Assembly: GCA_003561595.1 (NCBI GenBank)
Contig: PWWF01000255.1
Span: 1-24,434, forward strand
Origin: Paracoccaceae bacterium
GTDB lineage: Bacteria > Pseudomonadota > Alphaproteobacteria > Rhodobacterales > Rhodobacteraceae
Length of the DNA stretch: 24,434 nt
Direction: 5' to 3'
In this document: positions 1 to 8,412 of the stretch, piece after piece
Numbering within the stretch: the first letter of the stretch is position 1
How the letters are laid out: each line of letters opens with the position of its first letter
Notes under the pieces: generated by a model
What the model was told of the DNA's origin: nothing
The model's input: only the letters and a program-made list of their open reading frames with translations
Database searches by the model: none
Program-made: the position numbers and the translations under genes

Positions 1-1062
1 ATCTGGGCCGATGTGCTGAACCTGCCCGCAGACCAATGCGCGGGGGATTTCTTTGAGCTGGGAGGCTATTCGCTGAAAGCGCTGCGCATGATCGCGCGGA
101 CCGAGGCGGAATGCGGATACCGGATGCCGCTGGCAGATTTCCTGGCCGATTCCACGCTGGATGGATTTGTCGGCACCCTGCATCACGCGCTGGTGCGCGG
201 GGATGATCCGCAGGCGGATGACAGAGAACGACTGTGGGATATCCTGACCCTCAAACCCGGACCCGTGGGCAGCCCGGTGATCGCCACGATCAATCAGCCT
301 TTCCTCTATCATGCGCTGGCCCGCAGCATGTCCGACGATCTGGAGGTCGCGAATATCTTCGTGCCCGACCAGCCTGCGTTCGAGCGTTTGCTGCAGCAGG
401 ATTTCGATGCCATCGCGGCGTCGGCAGCGCAGGTGTTGCAGGCCCGTTTCGGCGCGCGCCCGCTGCTGCTGTGCGGCCATTGTGTCGATGGGCTGATGGC
501 GCTGCGGATCGCGCAGAAGCTGGAAGCGGCGGGCAGGGCCCCACACCTGGTTGTGATGATCGATGCACCCGAACCAAGCCGCTTTGTCGGCATGTCGCGG
601 CGCGCAAAGTTCCAACTTCGCTGGAGCATCCGCACCCGCCGCTGGACCCATTACTGTGGCGAGAAGCTGCGCGGGCGGATCGGCTGGACAGATTTTCTGC
701 TGAAAAACCAGCTTGGCACCGGGCTGCTGCGGCGCCTGGGGCGGGCAGAGCCGAAAACCGAGGCCGAGCGTCTGGCCATCGAGGTAAACTACCAGCTTGT
801 GCGCGAAAGCCGCAAAAGCGCCTTCGCGCCCTACCGGGGCGAGGTGATCCTGTTCAGAACGCGCGCCCATAAAGCATCTGAACAAGCGCGCGTTTTCGGC
901 TGGTCGCACCATCTGGCCCCCGATACGCCGGTCTATCCGCTTTCGGGCTGGCATGAGGATGCGCTGATCAAGACCGATGCCGAGCGCGTGTCGGCAATCC
1001 TTGAAACCCGGGTGCATCGGCGCGGTCTGACTGGCCAGCCCTCTACTGCGCGGACCCACTAG
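1..1062 (+). CDS. C-terminal end of an NRPS: carrier protein domain plus atypical cysteine thioesterase (5' end outside window)
   Basis: The reading frame is open from the first base, so this is the end of a longer gene. The first ~55 residues are a peptidyl carrier domain with the phosphopantetheine motif FFELGGYSL; the modified serine codon is at 70-72. From about 230 to the end runs an alpha/beta-hydrolase domain of NRPS thioesterase type, which would release the finished chain by hydrolysis, cyclisation or transfer. Its nucleophile elbow reads GHCVDG, with cysteine (codon 481-483) where most thioesterases have serine. The probable acid is the Asp in VVMIDAPEP, and the probable histidine is in SGWHEDAL near the C-terminus. 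The usual HPAGG-like oxyanion loop at the domain start is not visible; INQPF stands there. Only 1 base separates it from the next gene, so the two are probably co-transcribed. Carrier call very sure; thioesterase family fairly sure; release chemistry unknown. Confidence 0.88.
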   Translation: MWADVLNLPADQCAGDFFELGGYSLKALRMIARTEAECGYRMPLADFLADSTLDGFVGTLHHALVRGDDPQADDRERLWDILTLKPGPVGSPVIATINQPFLYHALARSMSDDLEVANIFVPDQPAFERLLQQDFDAIAASAAQVLQARFGARPLLLCGHCVDGLMALRIAQKLEAAGRAPHLVVMIDAPEPSRFVGMSRRAKFQLRWSIRTRRWTHYCGEKLRGRIGWTDFLLKNQLGTGLLRRLGRAEPKTEAERLAIEVNYQLVRESRKSAFAPYRGEVILFRTRAHKASEQARVFGWSHHLAPDTPVYPLSGWHEDALIKTDAERVSAILETRVHRRGLTGQPSTARTH

Positions 1063-1063
1063 G

Positions 1064-2635
1064 ATGGCCCCCACGCGCAGCCATTCCCCGTTGCGCCTGG
1101 CCTTTGTTCACACCCCCGGCGCGGCGCTGCCGATCTGGGTGGCGCATCTGATCGAACGCATCGCGGATGACCCGGATCTGCAGCTTGTGGCCATGCACCC
1201 GGGCGCGCCGCCCGAGGGCACCCCGCGCCCCGCCTTCTCGTTGACGCTGTTTCTGGAAGGGCTGAGCGAGCCCGCGCATTACCGTGGCCTCTCGACCGCG
1301 CGGGCCGATGCTATCCTTGCGGGCCTGCCCCGGCATGGACCTGAGTCCGGTCCGGTCGATCTGGCGCTGGCCCTGACCGGCACCACGCTTGATCCGGCGC
1401 AGCTTGCCGCGCTGGGTTGCGAGGAATGGTCGCTGCGGATCGGGGATGCACCGTTTGCAGAGGCCGGTCCGGCCAGCATGCGCGCGCTGGCCGAAGGCGC
1501 GCCACTGGTGCCGATTACGCTGATGACCCGCCGCACCGGCGCGGAACAGGCACAGCCGGTGTTCACCGCGCAATACAACATCAAGCCGAGCGCCGTCGCG
1601 CTCAAGGTCTTTCTGTGTGAAAAGGCCATGATCCTTGTCCAGCGCGCCCTGCGCTGCCGCGCCTGTGACCGCCCGGTCGATGCCGGGGTGGATATGGGCC
1701 CCGATGATGCCCCGCCGCCCGCAACACTGGGGCGCACCTATCCCGCGGCCCTGGCCCGCGCAGTGGTCAAGCGCGCGACCAGCCGCCTGCGCGACCGGCT
1801 TGGCCGCCCGTCGGATTACTGGGAATTGCGTATGGGACAGGGTGCGCTGGGCCAGCCGGAACTGACCAGCCTGCGCCCGCTGCCGCGCTTCAGCCGCGCC
1901 ATGGCCGATCCGTTCCTGTTCAATCATGACGGTACGCTTTATCTGTTCTACGAGGCTTTCGACTCGCCCGACAGCGAGGCCTGGATAGACGTCTGCCGCC
2001 TGACCGATGGCAGGCCAGAGCCACTGGGCACCGCCCTGCGCTGCCCCTATCACCTCTCCTTTCCTCAGGTCTTTGCCCATGACGGCGAGATCTACATGAT
2101 GCCCGAAACCCAGCAGATGAACCGGCTGGAGATCTGGCGCGCCACGCGCTTTCCGCTGGAATGGGAACGCCACGCCATCGCCCTGGAAGGGCAGTTGCCC
2201 GCCGATAGTTGCCTGTTCAACCGTGGCAATGAATGGTGGCTGTTCAGCAACCTGTCAGACCATTACTGCTTTCAGGAACATTCAAGCGCGCTCTATCTGT
2301 TCCGCGTGGACGGCCCTTCGCTGACATCGCTGACCCCGCATCCGCTTAATCCGATCGTGATCGGTAGTGATGTGGCGCGCAATGCGGGCGCTGTGTTCGC
2401 CGCCGGTGACATGATCCTGCGCCCGTCGCAGAATAACAGCTACGGGGTGTATGGTTACGGCGTCAATCTGATGCGGGTGGAACGGCTGGATGACACGGAT
2501 TACCACGAAACCCTGCTCTGCCGGATCACGCCGCGCGATCTGGGCGATGCGCAGGGCGTTCATCACCTGAGTTTTGCGCAGGGCCATTTCGTGCTCGACG
2601 CCTATCTGAACCGGGCTGCGGCGATCCAGCAGTGA
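1064..2635 (+). CDS. Two-part protein: formyltransferase-like N-terminus and GINT1-type/GH43-like beta-propeller C-terminus
   Basis: A 523-residue protein starting at an ATG one base after the preceding stop. Residues ~10-200 resemble the formyltransferase-like proteins found beside sugar-modifying genes: a Rossmann-like start (RLAFVHTPG), then WSLRIGDAPF and a PLVPITLM strand. The Asn-His-Asp catalytic set and HPSLLP motif of true formyltransferases are not seen, so formyl transfer is doubtful. Residues ~270-520 contain repeated blade motifs (ADPFLFNHDGTLYLFYE, FAHDGEIYMMPE, WWLFSNL) like the propeller domain named after glucosamine inositolphosphorylceramide transferase 1, related to GH43/GH32 propellers. 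No signal peptide is visible, suggesting a cytoplasmic protein. Lying between an NRPS thioesterase and a glycoside hydrolase, it may bind or modify a sugar. The domain assignment is by remembered motif pattern; the activity is unknown. Confidence 0.72.
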   Translation: MAPTRSHSPLRLAFVHTPGAALPIWVAHLIERIADDPDLQLVAMHPGAPPEGTPRPAFSLTLFLEGLSEPAHYRGLSTARADAILAGLPRHGPESGPVDLALALTGTTLDPAQLAALGCEEWSLRIGDAPFAEAGPASMRALAEGAPLVPITLMTRRTGAEQAQPVFTAQYNIKPSAVALKVFLCEKAMILVQRALRCRACDRPVDAGVDMGPDDAPPPATLGRTYPAALARAVVKRATSRLRDRLGRPSDYWELRMGQGALGQPELTSLRPLPRFSRAMADPFLFNHDGTLYLFYEAFDSPDSEAWIDVCRLTDGRPEPLGTALRCPYHLSFPQVFAHDGEIYMMPETQQMNRLEIWRATRFPLEWERHAIALEGQLPADSCLFNRGNEWWLFSNLSDHYCFQEHSSALYLFRVDGPSLTSLTPHPLNPIVIGSDVARNAGAVFAAGDMILRPSQNNSYGVYGYGVNLMRVERLDDTDYHETLLCRITPRDLGDAQGVHHLSFAQGHFVLDAYLNRAAAIQQ

Positions 2636-2682
2636 TCCGCGCTGCCAGGTGCAAAGCGTACCAGTTCAAGAGGATCAGGCGG

Positions 2683-4329
2683 ATGACGTGGCAACGCGGG
2701 ATTGTTCTGGGGATGGCCCTTGGGTTGGGGCCGCAGGGCGCAGCGCTGGCTGAGCCGGACAGCTTTCATCTGGGGGTGCAGACCCATTTCGTGCAGGGCT
2801 GGCGACTGGAATTTCTGGATCTCGTCGAGGATTTGGGCGCGCAAAGCCTGCGCGATGAATTGTCATGGCCCGCGACTGAACCCCGCCCCGGCGAGTTCGA
2901 TTTCAGCACTGACCGCGCAGCGTTCCTGCCGCTGGCGATCGAGCGGGATATGGCGCCGCTGATCCTGTTCACCGATACCCACCCGGATTATGATGACGGC
3001 CAGACCCCGTTTTCCGATGACGCGCAGCGCGCCATGGCCCGCTATATCCGCGCTGTTCTGGACCATTACCAGCCCGGCATCGCGCGGATAGAGGTCGGCA
3101 ACGAATTCAACTCGGATGATTTTGTCAGCGGCCCCTTCGCGCAGGACCGGACCCGCTATCTGGCCGCCATGCTGCGCGCGGTCCATGAAGAGATTGCCGA
3201 CACGCACCCGCAGGTCGAGTTTCTGTGCACCGGCACGCATTCGGTGGCGCTGGGGTTTTTCCGGGCGCTGTTCGAACAGGGCATCCTGCAATATTGCGAT
3301 GCGCTATCCGTGCATCTGTATCGCGACCACCCCGAATCCTTCGAGATTGAGCTGGGACGTCTGACCGCGCTTATGGCGGAACTCGGCACGGTGCTGCCCA
3401 TTCATGTCACCGAGTTCGGCAAGTGGTTCGATGACCCGGATCAGGCCCCCGGGTTCATGCTGAAAATGGTGGCGCTGATGGCAGAGGCCGGGGTCGCAGG
3501 GGCGTGGTGGTATGCGCTGCTCGATCAGCCATGGTGGCCGAATATGGGCCTGCATGACCCCGACACCGGCACCGACATGCCCGCCGCCGATGCCTTTCGT
3601 CTGCTGCAGCGCCAGCTTCTGCCGCTTGGCCGCCCGCAGCGGATAGGCGACAGCCCGCTGGACCATATCTACAGCTTTGGCGCGGGGGGGGATGCCATCG
3701 TCGCATGGGGCGCACCCGCAAACCTGATTGTCGAGGGTGCGCAAAGCTACCTAGATGCCCGTGGCCGCCCGCTGCCGCCGGTGACCGAACTGGGCCACGA
3801 TCCGGTCATCATTCTGGGCCGCGATCTGTATGTACAGGTCGAGCGCGCGCGCGATCTGGTCGATACGCATTACAGTTTTGGCCGCGCACCGTGGAGCTAT
3901 CATGCACACCGCGCGGATGGCACGCAGGTCGCGCTGGATTATATCGATTGGGAATGGTCGTCCTCGCTTGGTGATCCGGGGTTGCGGCCGCTCGTGATCT
4001 CGCATGACTGGATCGGCGGGGCGATGTTCGACACAGGCGCGTATCATGCCATCGAACGGTTCACGGCACCGGTTACCGGCAGCTATCTGGTCACGGGACG
4101 CTGGTATCATGACACACCCCCGTCCGGCGATGGTGCGGATGTCACTGTGCGAACGCATGATCAGGTGCTGGGCAGCGGCATTGTCGACGCGCAGGCGTTC
4201 CATTTCGGCCCGGCAGAGGTGGCGCTGAATGCAGGCGATACGCTGGATTTCGCGGTCGGCCCGCATCTGGCCCCCGGCGCGGACGTGATCCGCCGCGCCA
4301 TCGACATCCAGTTCCCGCCAGCCCCGTAG
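2683..4329 (+). CDS. Secreted clan GH-A glycoside hydrolase (PslG/GH39-like) with C-terminal beta-rich domain
   Basis: The frame is open from a GTG at 2632, but the ATG at 2683 is preferred: it has AAGAGG nine bases upstream and directly begins a signal peptide (MTWQRG, a hydrophobic stretch, cleavage probably after ALA before EPDSF). That gives 548 residues. The catalytic region (~25-330) has the two clan GH-A carboxylates: acid/base Glu in IEVGNEFNSD (residue 141) and nucleophile Glu in IHVTEFGKW (residue 244), with WPATEPRPGEFDF near the start as in GH39/GH5-type barrels. Residues ~390-548 look beta-rich and could bind carbohydrate. Periplasmic glycosidases such as PslG occur in EPS loci, where they trim or edit polymer or lipid-linked intermediates; a similar role is inferred here. 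Exact GH family and substrate are not determinable by eye. The gene ends 6 bases from the convergent flippase gene, with no clear terminator between. Confidence 0.8.
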   Translation: MTWQRGIVLGMALGLGPQGAALAEPDSFHLGVQTHFVQGWRLEFLDLVEDLGAQSLRDELSWPATEPRPGEFDFSTDRAAFLPLAIERDMAPLILFTDTHPDYDDGQTPFSDDAQRAMARYIRAVLDHYQPGIARIEVGNEFNSDDFVSGPFAQDRTRYLAAMLRAVHEEIADTHPQVEFLCTGTHSVALGFFRALFEQGILQYCDALSVHLYRDHPESFEIELGRLTALMAELGTVLPIHVTEFGKWFDDPDQAPGFMLKMVALMAEAGVAGAWWYALLDQPWWPNMGLHDPDTGTDMPAADAFRLLQRQLLPLGRPQRIGDSPLDHIYSFGAGGDAIVAWGAPANLIVEGAQSYLDARGRPLPPVTELGHDPVIILGRDLYVQVERARDLVDTHYSFGRAPWSYHAHRADGTQVALDYIDWEWSSSLGDPGLRPLVISHDWIGGAMFDTGAYHAIERFTAPVTGSYLVTGRWYHDTPPSGDGADVTVRTHDQVLGSGIVDAQAFHFGPAEVALNAGDTLDFAVGPHLAPGADVIRRAIDIQFPPAP

Positions 4330-4335
4330 CGCCGA

Positions 4336-5823
4336 TTACCCCGCCCGCCAGTCGCGCAGCGCGCGGCGATAGACCAGCGCCAGCAGCAGCAGATAGAGCG
4401 CCAGCACAGGCAACGACAGCAGCACTACGCGGGCCAGCGGGTTCATCCCGGTCAGGACCTGTAACCCGTCCAGCAGCATCAGGGCGCTCATGCTTATCAC
4501 CACTGGCAGGGTTGCGGGCAACAGATTGCGGACAACCGGCATCCACAGAATATCCAGCCGTGTGCGGTAGATATGCAGGTTGACGACCAGGATGATCGCC
4601 ATGGCCACCACCTGTGCCACAGTCAGTGCAATCAGCCCGAACGGACCGCTGGCAACCGTGAGCGTGATACCCATCAGCGCATAGGCGATGAACAGCCGGC
4701 GCATCAGTCGTGTATTCCCGGTCAGCGACATCAGCGGTTCGCTTGCATGGCCAAGCGTGCCCAGCAAAGCCGCCACGGCCAGCAAAGAGATGACGGGCGC
4801 CGCACTCTGCCATTCCGGCCCCAGCAGACCCATGATGATCTGTTCGGAAAACAGCGCGATCCACAGGTAGCCCGGCGTCGCGATCACGCCCAACACAGGA
4901 AAGAAACGGTTGGCACAGTCTTGCAACGCGTCATCGCGTCCCGTGTCGCGCGCCAGCCGGAAGCTGCGCCAGGCCAGTATCCGCGTGGGCTCTCCCACCA
5001 GTTCGGAAAAGGCGCCCACCACGCGCTGTCCGGCGCGGAAAAACCCGACCGAGACCGGGTCCAGAAACGCGCCCACCACAAACACCCCCGAATAGCCACG
5101 CAATGTGATGACAAGTCGCGAGGCCAGGATATTTAACGAGAACTCTGCCAGCAGTCGCAGATCCTGTCGGGCCATGTCAAAGGCGGGCCGCAGGCGGGTG
5201 ACTGCCAGCGCCACGGCCAGAAACGCGACCTGCAATGCCAGCCGCCCCCCGACCAGCGCCAGCACTCCGTACCCCGCCTGCAACAGAGCAAGCGATACCA
5301 AAAGCCCTACGCTCTCGGCGAGGATGGTGCATATCGCGAAACTCATGATACGCCCTTCCCAGATCAGCGTGCCGTTCAGGGCTGCCGAAGGGGTGGCCAG
5401 CAGAATCCAGATTGCAAAGCCGGCAACCAGCAATTGCGTCTCGGGGTGGTGCGTGACCAGTGGCACGGCCGCCGTGGCCAGCAGCCCCAGCCCCATCATC
5501 GCCGCGCCGCTGATCCAGGAAATGCCAAAGGTGCAGCGGATCGTGTGGACATCCCCGCTCCAGGCCATGATGTATTCCGCCCAGCCTGCTTCCGACACTT
5601 TCAGGGCGATATAGGCAAAGGCTGATACGAGAACGAAGAAGCCGAATTCCTCGGGGCCCAGAACGCGCGCAGCAACCACGAAGATCACAAGCTGCGTCAG
5701 TTGCGCATAGGCCCGCGCCACGGCGGTCAGCGCAGCCCCGCCGGCCATCCCGGCACGCGTGGGGGGGGCACCGCCTGCGTTTCCCCCGCCCGCGGGAGGT
5801 GCGTTCCTGTTTCTGCCAGACAC
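4336..5823 (-). CDS. Polysaccharide flippase, Wzx/PST family membrane protein
   Basis: A 495-residue, strongly hydrophobic protein with roughly 12 predicted membrane segments. Typical Wzx/PST features are the first helix plus loop ending VAARVLGPEEFGFFVL and, mid-protein, RLVITLRGYSGVFVVGAFLD followed by SVGFFRAGQRV. Such proteins move lipid-linked oligosaccharide repeat units from the cytoplasmic to the periplasmic face of the inner membrane. The start taken is a GTG directly after an in-frame TAA; an ATG at 5748 would remove 25 Gly/Pro/Asn-rich residues that look non-conserved and is a real alternative. It is transcribed away from the polymerase gene, so the two could share the 5824-6099 region for promoters. 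Family call is secure; the transported glycan is unknown. Confidence 0.87.
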   Translation of the reverse strand: MSGRNRNAPPAGGGNAGGAPPTRAGMAGGAALTAVARAYAQLTQLVIFVVAARVLGPEEFGFFVLVSAFAYIALKVSEAGWAEYIMAWSGDVHTIRCTFGISWISGAAMMGLGLLATAAVPLVTHHPETQLLVAGFAIWILLATPSAALNGTLIWEGRIMSFAICTILAESVGLLVSLALLQAGYGVLALVGGRLALQVAFLAVALAVTRLRPAFDMARQDLRLLAEFSLNILASRLVITLRGYSGVFVVGAFLDPVSVGFFRAGQRVVGAFSELVGEPTRILAWRSFRLARDTGRDDALQDCANRFFPVLGVIATPGYLWIALFSEQIIMGLLGPEWQSAAPVISLLAVAALLGTLGHASEPLMSLTGNTRLMRRLFIAYALMGITLTVASGPFGLIALTVAQVVAMAIILVVNLHIYRTRLDILWMPVVRNLLPATLPVVISMSALMLLDGLQVLTGMNPLARVVLLSLPVLALYLLLLALVYRRALRDWRAG

Positions 5824-6099
5824 TTAAAACCCCCGAAACTGGTAATGCCGGGACTGGCTCAGGGCCACCGGACGCGCCCCCATTGCCACGGGAAATTCCG
5901 CAAGCGGGTCGGGCACCCTGTTCACATATCTGATCGGGATTCCGCGGTGCGGTCAAACCTTATTGCAGGCCCGGACCGCCCTCGCGCGATTTTCTTTGCC
6001 CTGCCCGTCAAGGGAAATGGGGCTGGTGCGTCAACAGGCTATGTCTGCGGCACCACTTGCGCTAATCTCGACCAGCGATTCCCGCTATGGCAGCGCGTC
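5824..6099. other. Divergent intergenic region between flippase and polymerase genes
   Basis: 276 bases separate two genes transcribed away from each other, so promoters for both probably lie here. The plus-strand frame stays open back to 5701, but the peptide before 6100 is rich in Arg/Pro/Gly/His without membrane character and is probably not translated. I could not identify a convincing -35/-10 pair or operator on either strand. Confidence 0.4.
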
Positions 6100-7521
6100 A
6101 TGGAGATTTTTCCCGCAAGCATGGTTGTTCTGCTGGTCTGGCTGCTGGTGTCGCTGCGCGTGCCGGGCAGCAGCATTGCCATGACAATAATCATGCTGCC
6201 CTTTGGCATGTTCGCGATCATTCTGCTGCCATCACTGGGGGGCTTGTCGATAACCGCGGCGGTGTTCTTCGCGGCTCTGGCCGCGAGCTTGGCGGCAGCG
6301 CGGCTGTTGCTGAGTGGGGGAGGCCGGGGCGAGATCGCGGTCAGCCCGGCAACGCTGGCGCTGGCCGGGTTCACAATCTATGCCGCATTTTCATCGCTGG
6401 TGCTGGTGCGCTATTTTCAGGGCAGCTTTCTGGTCTTTCCGGTGGTGCGCGGCGCGACAGGCGAACGCATCGATCCCAGCTTTCCCTCGGTGCTGGCCCC
6501 GGTCTGGCCGTCAAACGGGAACCTGTCGCAGACCTTCCATATCCTGATCGGGTTTGCGTTCTTCGTGGCCTTCAGCAGCTGGATCCGCCGCGCCGGTCCC
6601 GCACGCGCCGAACAGTTCCTGGCCATTGCCGCCGGGGTGAATATCGCGCTGGCGTTGATTAACGCACTGGGGCTGGATGCATTGCTGGCCTGGGTGCAGA
6701 CCGCCGCCTATACTCTGCATGACCAGCAGACCATGGCCGGTATGAGGCGCGTCATCGGCGGCTTTCCCGAACCTGCGCCCTTCGGGGCGATGTCAGCGGT
6801 GTTCTGCGGCTATTTCCTAAGCGCTTGGGGCCATTCCTACCGCCCTCGCGATCTGATCCTGGGGGTTGGCAACGGCGCTTTTGCGGTCCTGTCCTATTCC
6901 ACCACCGGGCTGGCCGCGCTTGGGGTGGTGCTGCTCTTGCTGCTCCTGCGTTTCGTGATGCAGCCCCGCCTGCCGCGTGACAGGCGGCGGCTGATCCTGA
7001 GCATGGCCACCATCTTTGCCGTGCTTGCGATGCTGGCCGCCGTGGTCGTGGCGACCCCGCTGCTGAATCTCGCCGATGATCTGTTCAACCGGCTGTTCCT
7101 GTCCAGGCTGAGCTCGCTTTCAGGGCAGGAGCGCTCTGCCTGGGCGCAATCGGGGATGAATGCGTTCTACAGCACTTGGGGGCTGGGGGCGGGCGCGGGG
7201 TCGCTTCGGTCCAACGGGCTGTTCCCAAGCCTACTGGGCAGTGTGGGCGCGCCGGGAACACTGTTCTTTCTGGGGTTCCTGTGGCTGAGTATCGGGCGGT
7301 CGGCGCGCGTCATCCGCGACGCCACTGCCCGCCGGGTTTACGCCAGTGCGCAAATTGCCGCCGCCGGTCAGCTTTTTGCCTTGACGCTTAGTTCGACAGT
7401 GGCGGACCCAACGCTTCTGCTGCTGGTCTGTTGCGCCATGACGGTGGGTGCGCGGGCCGACATCCCCGACCGGGCCACTGCCCCCGACAGCCCCGGTATC
7501 CCCACGCCCGCAACGCGCTGA
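6100..7521 (+). CDS. Wzy polymerase / O-antigen ligase-like integral membrane protein
   Basis: A 473-residue protein with about ten hydrophobic segments. Start chosen at ATG 6100 because MEIFPASMVVLLVWLL begins the first membrane helix; the longer open frame upstream encodes non-membrane, low-complexity sequence. A long polar loop follows the fourth or fifth helix (GERIDPSFPSVLAPVWPSNG), and a second periplasmic-type loop contains SGQERSAWAQSG followed by WGLGAGAGSLRSNG, resembling the Arg-containing loop and G-G-S segment of the O-antigen ligase/polymerase superfamily. In a Wzx/Wzy pathway this protein would join flipped repeat units at the periplasmic side. These proteins are poorly conserved, so polymerase versus ligase cannot be decided from sequence; context with Wzx, OPX and Wzc homologues favours polymerase. 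Confidence 0.78.
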   Translation: MEIFPASMVVLLVWLLVSLRVPGSSIAMTIIMLPFGMFAIILLPSLGGLSITAAVFFAALAASLAAARLLLSGGGRGEIAVSPATLALAGFTIYAAFSSLVLVRYFQGSFLVFPVVRGATGERIDPSFPSVLAPVWPSNGNLSQTFHILIGFAFFVAFSSWIRRAGPARAEQFLAIAAGVNIALALINALGLDALLAWVQTAAYTLHDQQTMAGMRRVIGGFPEPAPFGAMSAVFCGYFLSAWGHSYRPRDLILGVGNGAFAVLSYSTTGLAALGVVLLLLLLRFVMQPRLPRDRRRLILSMATIFAVLAMLAAVVVATPLLNLADDLFNRLFLSRLSSLSGQERSAWAQSGMNAFYSTWGLGAGAGSLRSNGLFPSLLGSVGAPGTLFFLGFLWLSIGRSARVIRDATARRVYASAQIAAAGQLFALTLSSTVADPTLLLLVCCAMTVGARADIPDRATAPDSPGIPTPATR

Positions 7522-7707
7522 CAGCGCCGGTTATCCTGTTCGAAACAAGGGGAAAGCCGCAAATGCAGTCGGGTGTACTTCCCTATTTTTCACGGAATGG
7601 CCCGACAGCGATACGACTCCCGTTCCTAGCGGCACCTTTCCGGTGTACACTCGGATTTGGGTGTGATTCGCATGCGATGATATCGGGGGGCACTTTGTGC
7701 TACTTGC
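7522..7707. promoter_or_regulatory. Intergenic region upstream of the phosphoglycosyl transferase gene, with palindromes
   Basis: 186 bases without a convincing gene. It is less GC-rich than its surroundings and contains a 10-base perfect palindrome TCGCATGCGA at 7668-7677, an 8-base palindrome GTGTACAC at 7643-7650, and a second GGTGTAC at 7572-7578. TGATAT at 7677-7682 could be a -10 element but no well-spaced -35 was found. A promoter for the downstream initiating transferase is likely here; the regulator is unknown. Confidence 0.35.
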
Positions 7708-8406
7708 ATGCGTACATTTTCAGAACTTGGGCGCGAGTCCAAGGCTGTGGTTCCTTATCCGGCCGCCACACCACCACGTCTTCTTCCGTCACCTGCCAAC
7801 CGGATTTTGAAGCCTGTCCTTGACCGGCTGATGGCTGTTGCCGGGTTAGTGTTCTTTGCGCCGGTCTTCATCTGCGTGCTGCTGCTGATCGCCGTGTTCG
7901 ACAATGGCCCGATCTTCTTTTGCCAGTTGCGGCTGGGTCAGGGCGGGCGCCTGTTTCGCTGCTACAAGTTCCGCACCATGGTCATGGATGCCGACAAGGT
8001 GCTCGAGGCGCATCTGCAGGCCGATTCTGCCGCGCGCACGGAATGGCAATGCACGCAGAAACTGACCAATGATCCGCGTGTCAGTTGTCTGGGGGCATTC
8101 CTGCGCAAGACCAGCCTGGATGAGCTGCCGCAGCTCTGGAACGTGCTGCGCGGCGACATGTCCATCGTGGGGCCGCGTCCGATCCTGACATCCGAGATGT
8201 GGCGCTATGGCGACAAGCTGACCCATTACTATGCCGTGCGTCCCGGAATCACCGGTCTGTGGCAGGTCAGCGGACGCAGTGACACGACCTATGAGGAACG
8301 TGTCGCGCTCGATTGCCAATATGCCGAAACACAGACACTGCGGATGGACCTGAAGATCATTCTGCGGACATTCCGTGTCGTGCTGTTCTGCAAGGGGGCG
8401 CGCTAG
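7708..8406 (+). CDS. ExoY/PssA-type undecaprenyl-phosphate phosphoglycosyl transferase (initiating sugar transferase)
   Basis: A 232-residue bacterial sugar transferase of the small monotopic type. It has one hydrophobic segment (~43-64), then YKFRTM, the catalytic Asp-Glu pair in KTSLDELPQLWNVLRGDMS (Asp138-Glu139), SIVGPRP and RPGITGLWQVSGRS. Enzymes of this family transfer a sugar-1-phosphate from a nucleotide sugar to undecaprenyl phosphate at the cytoplasmic face of the inner membrane, the first step of EPS repeat-unit assembly. It lacks the four-helix N-terminal extension of WcaJ/WbaP proteins and so matches the ExoY size class. The sugar (glucose or galactose are common) cannot be predicted. 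It follows a 186-base gap and may start its own transcript. Confidence 0.94.
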   Translation: MRTFSELGRESKAVVPYPAATPPRLLPSPANRILKPVLDRLMAVAGLVFFAPVFICVLLLIAVFDNGPIFFCQLRLGQGGRLFRCYKFRTMVMDADKVLEAHLQADSAARTEWQCTQKLTNDPRVSCLGAFLRKTSLDELPQLWNVLRGDMSIVGPRPILTSEMWRYGDKLTHYYAVRPGITGLWQVSGRSDTTYEERVALDCQYAETQTLRMDLKIILRTFRVVLFCKGAR

Positions 8407-8412
8407 GAAAAT

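Noticed and set aside
1043..2173. Long minus-strand open frame opposite the propeller protein gene
   Set aside because: It is the antisense shadow of a GC-rich gene: His/Arg/Gln/Gly-rich, no recognisable domain, no ribosome-binding site, while the plus frame has clear motifs.
5701..6099. N-terminal extension of the polymerase gene back to 5701
   Set aside because: The extension overlaps the flippase gene and encodes polar, Arg/Pro-rich sequence; the membrane protein begins naturally at 6100.
7431..7823. Small plus-strand frames across the 7522-7707 gap
   Set aside because: They overlap both neighbouring genes out of frame and show no coding character.
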